Assembly (NCBI GenBank): GCA_032718475.1
Contig: JAUCBJ010006939.1
Coordinates: forward strand, 1 to 25,177
Reading direction: 5' to 3'
Source of the DNA: Nemertoderma westbladi
Lineage: Eukaryota > Xenacoelomorpha > Nemertodermatida > Nemertodermatidae
DNA: 25,177 bases
How positions within the stretch are numbered: position 1 is the first letter of the stretch; every line of letters begins with the position of its first letter. Below are positions 19,429 through 25,177 of this stretch, one piece after another. The notes under the pieces are model-generated. The model worked only from the letters and a program-made list of their open reading frames with translations. It was not told where the DNA came from and made no database searches. The position numbers and the translations under genes were made by a program.

Positions 19429-20273
19429 CTACATATTAATTTTAAGGGACATTTCGCAGTCTAGTCTATTTTTGAATGTGTTCGCAAGCATGGAGTACCA
19501 AGGGTATTACGTGCATTTACAACACTTTCCGGTAATGGTAAAGGATTCCAAATGTTTACAACGCTGTCTGCAAAGTTGTTGCATCTCCTTTGAGTCCTAC
19601 AGTTCGATCTTTTGTACAGCAGTACAGCGCCAAGGAAGCCTCGTGTTGAGCATTGGTGGAGTTTGGAGCGAAACTGCTGAACTGGAAGAAATTACTGGGC
19701 TCAATTTTGTCAATCCCGTTGATAAACTTTTATGTTGTTAAAAGGTCGGCTAGTACATGGCGATATATTGATGTCTGTAGTTTGAGTGCCCGTAGTCGGT
19801 TTTCATATGACAACTCAGCCAGCGATAGTACAACTGTACAAGGCGAGTGGCACGGTGTTGTACTTGTTCAAGCAGTCAAGACGATCAATATATATCATGT
19901 TGGAGATACGGCGACCAAACAACTGTGTCGAATTCAAAGAGAGGCCGAACAAGGGATTTGTATAACAGGGTCAGAAGGTAAACATAGGAGCTTCCAAATA
20001 TGTGAAAGTTATATTAAATGGACGAATCGCATGGCACGGGCTGCAGTATTTGTGCAGTGAGTTGTGAAGGACAAGTCTGGTGTAAATGAAATTCCAAAAT
20101 CACGTTCCTCGTTTGCCGAAAAAAGTGTACGTCCATTCATTGTGTAAAGTTCAGAAGTTGCTTGGGGATTTCTAGTTAAACTAGATGCATGACCTTCTGA
20201 CCTTGCACTTGGAGTCATTGAACTGCAATTTCCAATGGTTACACCATTCCACTAGCGTCTAGATCAGCCGGTC
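19429..20273 (-). pseudogene. Decayed LINE reverse transcriptase C-terminus (CR1/L2/Jockey type)
   Basis: Read on the minus strand from about 20273, the three frames together contain the standard order of the post-catalytic part of a LINE ORF2. LVEWCNHWKLQFNDSKCKV comes first, then GRTLFSANEERDFGI, LYKSLVRPLFEFDTVVWSP, LLEQVQHRATRLV, ADLL..KFINGIDKIEPSNFF, then FADSVVNIWNPF and FKNRLD before a stop at 19429-19431. Family consensus has W-x-x-x-W-x-(L/M)-x-FN-x-x-KC, LYKxLVRPxLEY, V-x-R-(R/x)-A-T-R-L and FxxRVVxxWNxLP in the same order. At least four frame changes and several stop codons show it is dead. The FADD catalytic box is not upstream, so it is 5'-truncated. It lies inside the GCCCTATTG element, opposite to the BEL frame downstream. 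Confidence 0.8.
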
Positions 20274-20770
20274 AGCCAGTAAGGCCTGTGTGTCAGTAAT
20301 AAATTGTTTCATTATTAATAGTGCCATAGTATAACTGTATAAGTCGTTTTGTTTTATTCACTGTACAACTTTATCCTGTTTTATTATGTGCAGTTTTATT
20401 TATACGCTTCTATTCTGCTATTGTCTATGACAGCGGTGTCTCCATCCAAATAATATAATATACTGTAATATAAATATAGCTTATACAATACAGCATGTAA
20501 ATAAATAAACTGACTGACCAATAGCAATAATGACTGATGAGCTGATAGCTGGAACTGTGATAGCCTACCTGCCTACTTCCTAACAGCATACTGGCATAAG
20601 GTTAAATACGTAAATAAATGACCAGTTTCAGTCAGCCAGTGTGAGTTTCCATTCTGCCTCATGCATGGCCAGTTGTTATTGTGTTGCTGTGCCAGTGTGC
20701 TGTTGGTCTGATGAACGCATGTCTGTTGTCGTGCTGTCTCAGTCTCACTGTCTGCCTGGTGCTAGGTTCG
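20274..20770. other. Non-coding, AT-rich
   Basis: No gene or element end recognised; TACTGTAATAT and GACTGACC words occur. It probably belongs to the interior of the GCCCTATTG element. Confidence 0.35.
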
Positions 20771-21040
20771 GCTGATTTCTGCGCCAGGCAAATATGTACG
20801 CCGGGTGTGCTGGGCTGATTCCTGCTCCGGCGCCGGGTCAATTTCTGCAGCGTCGACGCCGGGAATATTTCGACGCCTGCTGCGCCGAGCGCAGCATCTC
20901 TACCATTGCCAGTGCTCCGCCGGCTACGCCGGCGTAGCACATCTCTGCGCCGACCCTTCCGGCTCATTGCCCGGCGTAGCACATTTCTGCGCCAGCTCCC
21001 GGCGCAAGTTCTAGTGCTGCGCCGAACGTGCTCGGCGTAC
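20771..21040. repeat. Right subterminal GCGCCGG array
   Basis: More than a dozen CGCCGG/GCGCC(G/A) words within 270 bases, including GCCGGCTACGCCGGCG, CCGGCGCCGGG and two GGCGTAGCACAT(C/T)TCTGCGCC units about 45 bases apart (about 20930 and 20973). It mirrors the left array but is more degenerate. A 147-codon minus-strand frame over it (20659-21102) is Arg-rich repeat by-product. Confidence 0.65.
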
Positions 21041-21062
21041 ATGTAAAACTTTTCAATAGGGC

Positions 21063-21348
21063 ACATAGGCCTGGGCCTATGCTTTTTTATGTTCTCCTTC
21101 ACAAGCCCTAACGCCTCTGCCAGTCTGCCAGTCTGTTACCACCTTACCGCCTGCTGACATTGCAGCATTCAGGCATTGACAGTAGGTTCAGTAAATTAGT
21201 CCTAGAGTAGGCTGTCTGGTAGCAGCAGCAGTGGTAGTGGTAGGTAGGCAATAGGCAGATAGGCTACTGCTGCACGTTAGGCCAACAGGCCTGCGTATAT
21301 CGTGGTATTTACGGACGCGGGCGCGTCTATATCTAACAGTCTAACATC
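21063..21348 (+). promoter_or_regulatory. Leader region upstream of the BEL/Pao frame; LTR not resolved
   Basis: The 286 bases before the ATG should include the 5' untranslated region of the retrotransposon, perhaps with part of an LTR and a tRNA primer-binding site. No direct-repeat partner is in the window, so the LTR cannot be delimited. Repetitive GGTAGCAGCAGCAGTGGTAG occurs near 21219. An in-frame TAA at 21334 fixes ATG 21349 as the first start of the frame. Confidence 0.3.
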
Positions 21349-24300
21349 ATGGATGAAACTCTGGTCAATCCGAACATTTCGGACGGTTCGGAAAACGGTA
21401 TCATCGACGACAGCCAAGCCTATCATGATCCGGATCCGGCGAGTATAGGTGTAAGTACAACCGACCATCTCCAGCTCCACTCCACTGCCATTAACATTCA
21501 CTCTGACAATGACGACAGTAGACCGACAAACCCAACAGGTAGCGGTAGGCAAAGAAATCCTGTAGTTAGGCCTACCTCCGACAATGTACCGGTACGCCAA
21601 AGGGTTTCTGCTACCGGTGTGCCTACTTCCGGTACCGGTGGGCCTACTTCCGGTACCGGTGGGCCTACTTCCGGTACCGGTGGGCCTACTTCCGGTACCG
21701 GTGGGCCTACTTCCGGTAATACAAATCCTTATTCTGTTTCTCAGAATGCGTTTGAATCTACCCAATTACCATTACAGCCTAGTAGACATAGAACACGTAA
21801 GCATTCTATGGCTGATAGTGTACATTCAAACGGTTCTCTTGTATCTTCTACAGCTACCCAGAGTTATAACAGGCTTAAGCAAGAACATGCAATTGCTAAA
21901 CTAGAGGCCAAACAAAATATAAGACGTGCTGAATTAGAGGCCAAAGACAAATTAGATTTATCTAAATTAAAATTGGAACAAGCCGAGCAGGAAATGGCTG
22001 AACGAGATCTAGTAGACTTCAAAGAGAAACCTGCAATTCCAAGCCCCTTTATTCAGCCGGCGGGGCTTAAAACTGAAAACAATTTTTCAGCAATTAATAC
22101 TGGCCCCAGCATGCCTAATATAATGTTTAATCCCGCTTCTACCCCCTGTTTATCACCAATTCTGCCACTGCCAAGTTTAGCTATTAGTAATAGGCCTATT
22201 ATAGTTGGTAAGCATACTGATATTAATACCCCTGTAACTGTAGTGCCTACACCTTATTTTACACAGCAATCTATATATAGCCTTCCTAGCCTTAGTAACG
22301 CTTATAGTACTAGGATTGTCCCTAATGTAGATAGTTATCCTAGACCTAGTGTTAATAATAGTAATACCAGTAGCAATATGTCAATTACAACACCGTTGAC
22401 TACTGAATTATTATCTAGTTACCATATCAATCATAATGTAGGTCGTGGCAACCACTCTCATCCATCCAACCCAATAAGTGGATACAATTCTTTCTCAGGC
22501 CAGCCTACTGGGGATATAGGTATTTATAGTATGTCCCCACATATCGCCATGGGGGGACCTTCTCAGCCAAATCATCCCTTCCATAGTCAAGGGGGCTATG
22601 GATGTCCTTCTACCGGTCTTCCTCCCAGTGGTAGCAGTTATATCAATCCAAATTTATCAAACATAAATTCTTCCTCTGTTGATGGTATATTTTCAAAGAC
22701 TCTTGATACTTTGGACAAACTTAACACTAAGCTTTCTCTTCCACCTCCTCAACCAAAGTCTTTTGATGGCAATCCTGCCAACTATATTTCTTTCTTGGCA
22801 ACTTTCAGAGCTCAGATAGATTCCAAACCTCTTGATGAATATGATAAGTTGAATTATCTCTTGCAGTATACCACAGGCAAGGCTCATACCCTTATTGAAA
22901 TGTATAGTGGTCTTCCTAACGGATACTCCAGTGCTTGGATGGCCCTTCATAACAGATATGGCCACCCTAGTGTCATTATCCAAACTATTCTTGATAAACT
23001 TACTGTCAAGACAGATTTAGGTGGATCAGCAACCCAGCGTAGAGAACGACTCCGTAATTATGCTGATAATATTATGTCTAATATTGCAGTTCTTCAGCAA
23101 CTATCAGATAGCAATGAGATGAACTCTTCAGCCAATCTCAAACAAGTTGCATCCAATCTCCCACCAGACATCCATCGTAGGTGGTGCCGCCATGCTCGTA
23201 GTTATCGACGCTCCCATGGTAACCATGAACCTACCCTCCAAGTACTAGCAGCATTCGTAGATGAAGAAGCAGAGGTCATCAATGACCCTGTGTATGTTCC
23301 CCATAGTTCACACTCGTCCACATACTCGTCTACTTCTACTGCACAAAATCAACCAAGTCAAAGGTCGCTAGCACCTACTGAACCAAAACCTAAGGTCACT
23401 ACCCTTAATATAGATACCATAAAAACATGCACAAGGAAATGCATGAAGTGTAATGGTTTAGATCATGGTATTTCTTCATGTCCAGAATATCTTGAATTAT
23501 CTCTTGCTGACAGAAAGAAAGTTGTTCAGGATAAGAAATTGTGTTATAATTGTCTTTATTATGACCATAACCCTTCAACTTGTACCTCTAAATACCATTG
23601 TAGGACTCCTGGATGTTCCAAACGACACCATACAAGCCTTCATAATCCTGATGCTGCAAAGACAAAGTCCAACAATTCTTCTTCAAGTTCTATGAATAAG
23701 AATAGCACTACTTCAAAGGAAACTAGCAAATCACCTGCTAAGAAAATCACTACAGATTCAAACTTTGTACAAGGATCTATAGCATCAGAAGAATCAGAAC
23801 AGGTTGGCATGTCATCCATTGTTGACTCTGAGGTCCTTTTTTCGAAACAGACCCCTTCTGTCTGGCTTTCGGTTGTTCCAATTAGGCTTTCTTTCGACAA
23901 GGAAAGTGTTTCTACATTTGCCTTATTGGATGACGGTTCTACTTCATCTTTCATTGACAAATCTGTCATTGACCATGTTGGTATAATCCCACGTCAAACA
24001 TCATTACGATTGAGTACATTGTTAGATATTGATAAACCTGTCTCAGTCGGGGAGGTATCATGTTCAGTAACTCCTGTTCCTGGCAAGTTAGATACTGATC
24101 CAAACTTAGTTATGAGGTTCGACAAGGTCTATGTAACTTCAAATATTAAGCGTGAATTTCTTCATGACAGCAAGCACATTGACCTGCAAACTTTTCCTCA
24201 TCCTTTCCCCCTCTCTTTGGAATTTTCTCATCCCAAAGTGGACATTCCATCCATCACTGTCCTCATAGGTGCAAATTACCCCCAGGCTTTGTTTCGCGAT

Positions 24301-25177
24301 AAGCATAAGTGGCCTGAACATCCTAACTCAGAACCTTCTGCTATCCATACTCCCTTTGGTTGGTGTGTAATTGGCCCTGTGGGAAATGTTTCCCATCTTC
24401 CCAGTGTTAGTGTCCATCACATAGTTGCAAAGGAAACAACTCTACTCAGTAAGGAACTGGAACTACAACTTAATCAATTCTTAGGACTAGATAAATTCGG
24501 TACAACTACTCCATCTGATTTTCTTATGGAAAATGATGAAGACAAAGCTTATTCTAGGGACGAACTCAAAGCACTACAGATGCTCAAAGAATCAACCAAA
24601 CTTATTGATCATCGCTACCAAATCGGAATGCTTTGGAAGCAATATCCCCCTAAGCTTGTCAATAATTACCCCTTAGCTATGTCCTGTGTTCTTAGTCTTT
24701 TGAAACGATTAAAGGATAAGCCTGGCAAATATCAGCTTTATCAGGACAATATTGACCAGTACATTTCTAAGGGGATTGCTCGTAAACTTACAGAAGATGA
24801 TATTCCTGCTGGTCCTCAAACATTCTATCTTCCCCATCATTTCGTTGAAAATGTTAACAAACCAGGACATATTCGAATTGTTAATGATGGCTCTGCTCTA
24901 TACAAAGGTGTTTCTTTAAATAATCAACTCATGGATGGTCCCAGCCTTTGTTGTTCCATAGTCGGGGTATTATTGCGATTTCGTATTGGTGCTATTGCTT
25001 TCATCGCAGACATAGAAAGCATGTTCCATCAGGTGAAGGTCACACCACAAGATTCTGACAGCCTGCGGTTTCTTTGGCAATCTCCAGGTGCCAGTACTAT
25101 TGATACTTATGCAATGTTGGTGCACATTTTTGGTGCTCGTTGCTCTTCATGCACTGCAACTTATGGTGTTAGACGTT
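21349..25177 (+). CDS. BEL/Pao-type retrotransposon gag-pol polyprotein, 3' end outside window
   Basis: A single open frame of 1276 codons with no stop, cut by the window edge. It would encode the structural and replication enzymes of a BEL/Pao LTR retrotransposon. Residues 1-87 are polar; 88-123 form a GTGGPTS repeat; 171-228 are a charged coiled-coil-like segment; 230-460 are low-complexity (Ser/Asn/Pro). From about 465 (PKSFDG), a DUF1759-like gag region contains LLQYTTGKAHTLIE and LHNRYGHP. Zinc knuckles C-X2-C-X4-H-X4-C are at 698-711 and 732-745, followed by a C-H box at 751-765. The aspartic protease motif LLDDGSTSSFID has its active Asp at 861; the domain ends near FGWCVIGP (1003-1010). 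The reverse transcriptase begins with YLPHH (1160-1164) and includes FIADIESMFHQV (Asp 1221, first catalytic Asp) and LRFLW (1239-1243). The downstream YVDD box, RNase H and integrase lie beyond the window. The lack of any disruption suggests a young copy. Confidence 0.92.
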   Translation, partial: MDETLVNPNISDGSENGIIDDSQAYHDPDPASIGVSTTDHLQLHSTAINIHSDNDDSRPTNPTGSGRQRNPVVRPTSDNVPVRQRVSATGVPTSGTGGPTSGTGGPTSGTGGPTSGTGGPTSGNTNPYSVSQNAFESTQLPLQPSRHRTRKHSMADSVHSNGSLVSSTATQSYNRLKQEHAIAKLEAKQNIRRAELEAKDKLDLSKLKLEQAEQEMAERDLVDFKEKPAIPSPFIQPAGLKTENNFSAINTGPSMPNIMFNPASTPCLSPILPLPSLAISNRPIIVGKHTDINTPVTVVPTPYFTQQSIYSLPSLSNAYSTRIVPNVDSYPRPSVNNSNTSSNMSITTPLTTELLSSYHINHNVGRGNHSHPSNPISGYNSFSGQPTGDIGIYSMSPHIAMGGPSQPNHPFHSQGGYGCPSTGLPPSGSSYINPNLSNINSSSVDGIFSKTLDTLDKLNTKLSLPPPQPKSFDGNPANYISFLATFRAQIDSKPLDEYDKLNYLLQYTTGKAHTLIEMYSGLPNGYSSAWMALHNRYGHPSVIIQTILDKLTVKTDLGGSATQRRERLRNYADNIMSNIAVLQQLSDSNEMNSSANLKQVASNLPPDIHRRWCRHARSYRRSHGNHEPTLQVLAAFVDEEAEVINDPVYVPHSSHSSTYSSTSTAQNQPSQRSLAPTEPKPKVTTLNIDTIKTCTRKCMKCNGLDHGISSCPEYLELSLADRKKVVQDKKLCYNCLYYDHNPSTCTSKYHCRTPGCSKRHHTSLHNPDAAKTKSNNSSSSSMNKNSTTSKETSKSPAKKITTDSNFVQGSIASEESEQVGMSSIVDSEVLFSKQTPSVWLSVVPIRLSFDKESVSTFALLDDGSTSSFIDKSVIDHVGIIPRQTSLRLSTLLDIDKPVSVGEVSCSVTPVPGKLDTDPNLVMRFDKVYVTSNIKREFLHDSKHIDLQTFPHPFPLSLEFSHPKVDIPSITVLIGANYPQALFRDKHKWPEHPNSEPSAIHTPFGWCVIGPVGNVSHLPSVSVHHIVAKETTLLSKELELQLNQFLGLDKFGTTTPSDFLMENDEDKAYSRDELKALQMLKESTKLIDHRYQIGMLWKQYPPKLVNNYPLAMSCVLSLLKRLKDKPGKYQLYQDNIDQYISKGIARKLTEDDIPAGPQTFYLPHHFVENVNKPGHIRIVNDGSALYKGVSLNNQLMDGPSLCCSIVGVLLRFRIGAIAFIADIESMFHQVKVTPQDSDSLRFLWQSPGASTIDTYAMLVHIFGARCSSCTATYGVRR
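21613..21717 (+). repeat. 21-bp minisatellite inside the gag region
   Basis: The unit GGTACCGGTGGGCCTAC plus TTCC starts at 21631, 21652, 21673 and 21694, preceded by one partial unit at 21613. The copies are identical, so the array expanded recently. Since 21 is a multiple of three, it adds GTGGPTS heptapeptides without breaking the frame. The words GGTACCGG and GGCCTAC are also abundant in other repeats of this window. Confidence 0.95.

Larger units (their letters stand above)
17774..21062. mobile_element. 3.3-kb DNA element with GCCCTATTG ends and GCGCCGG arrays
   Basis: GCCCTATTGAAAAGTTTTA (17774-17792) is the exact inverse of 21044-21062. ACATAG abuts both ends (17768-17773 and 21063-21068); GCACATAG is shared as 8 bases if the outer GC of the right end belongs to the target, so the duplication is 6 or 8 bases (8 would suit hAT or P). 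Just inside the ends are CpG-dense GCGCCGG arrays, 17806-18035 and about 20775-21035. The interior is AT-rich and carries a decayed LINE on the minus strand; no transposase is seen. This looks like a non-autonomous element, with the LINE either inserted later or captured. Confidence 0.75.

Noticed and set aside
19472-20060. Two plus-strand frames of 89 and 135 codons
   Set aside because: The minus strand of the same interval carries ordered LINE reverse-transcriptase motifs, so the plus-strand frames are shadows of that decayed gene.
20659-21102. 147-codon Arg-rich minus-strand frame
   Set aside because: Lies over the GCGCCGG array and runs across the terminal inverted repeat; composition is explained by the repeat.
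21219-21330. tRNA primer-binding site for the BEL element (TGGTAGCAGC or TGGTATTTACGG)
   Set aside because: Neither can be matched confidently to a tRNA 3' end, and the LTR boundary is unknown.
21277-21904. Open frames of 162 codons (minus) and 106 codons (plus) over the 21-bp repeat
   Set aside because: They overlap the continuous 1276-codon BEL/Pao frame in other frames and owe their length to the minisatellite.

Overview
The window looks like intergenic DNA from an animal genome that is dense in repeats, most likely a marine invertebrate; the species cannot be named from this sequence. Three things support an animal source. There is a long BEL/Pao-type retrotransposon reading frame, a group known only from metazoans. 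There are decayed LINE (non-LTR retrotransposon) reverse-transcriptase ends. There are many small inverted-repeat DNA transposons with target-site duplications. No prokaryotic operon, rRNA, tRNA or convincing host gene was found. Words such as AGGCCTA, ACCGGTACCGG and TACTGTA/TACAGTA recur throughout, and homopolymeric G or C runs of 12-25 bases occur at eight places.

Layout. 1-2460: AT-rich DNA with short direct repeats. 2465-3211: a near-perfect hairpin with arms of about 330 bp. 3444-3770: an array of CATGCG/ATTCGTGG words. 4033-4258: a small inverted-repeat element. About 4504-8205: a diverged inverted-repeat composite enclosing a clearer element at 5087-7888, which has GCATGCGG arrays at both ends. 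8280-10404 (copy A) and 11052-14521 (copy B): two direct copies of one 1.6-kb repeat. Copy A is split by a 507-bp element with TA-flanked inverted ends. Copy B is split by a 1867-bp Mutator-like element with a 10-bp target duplication and a further small element nested in it. Each copy preserves the other's uninterrupted site. The repeat carries a small zinc-knuckle-like reading frame, stopped in A, open in B and possibly containing a 95-bp intron. 14809: a piggyBac-like end. 15224-15700: a LINE 3' end with a (CATT)n tail. 16240-17680: an element with ten copies of a 16-bp TTGCCA-N4-TGGCAA palindrome near its ends. 17774-21062: an element with inverted GCCCTATTG ends and subterminal GCGCCGG arrays, one of which is a 42-bp minisatellite; a decayed LINE lies inside it on the minus strand.

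21349-25177: the only long open frame, 1276 codons with no stop and cut by the window edge. In order it encodes a low-complexity N-terminus, a coiled coil, a DUF1759-like gag region, zinc knuckles, an aspartic protease (DUF1758-like) and the start of a BEL/Pao reverse transcriptase.

The elements do not form a pathway; they are layers of insertion. The clearest biological signal is a design seen in three unrelated-looking elements: short terminal inverted repeats followed inward by arrays of short, often palindromic words, with no intact transposase. This would fit non-autonomous elements carrying multiple transposase-binding sites.
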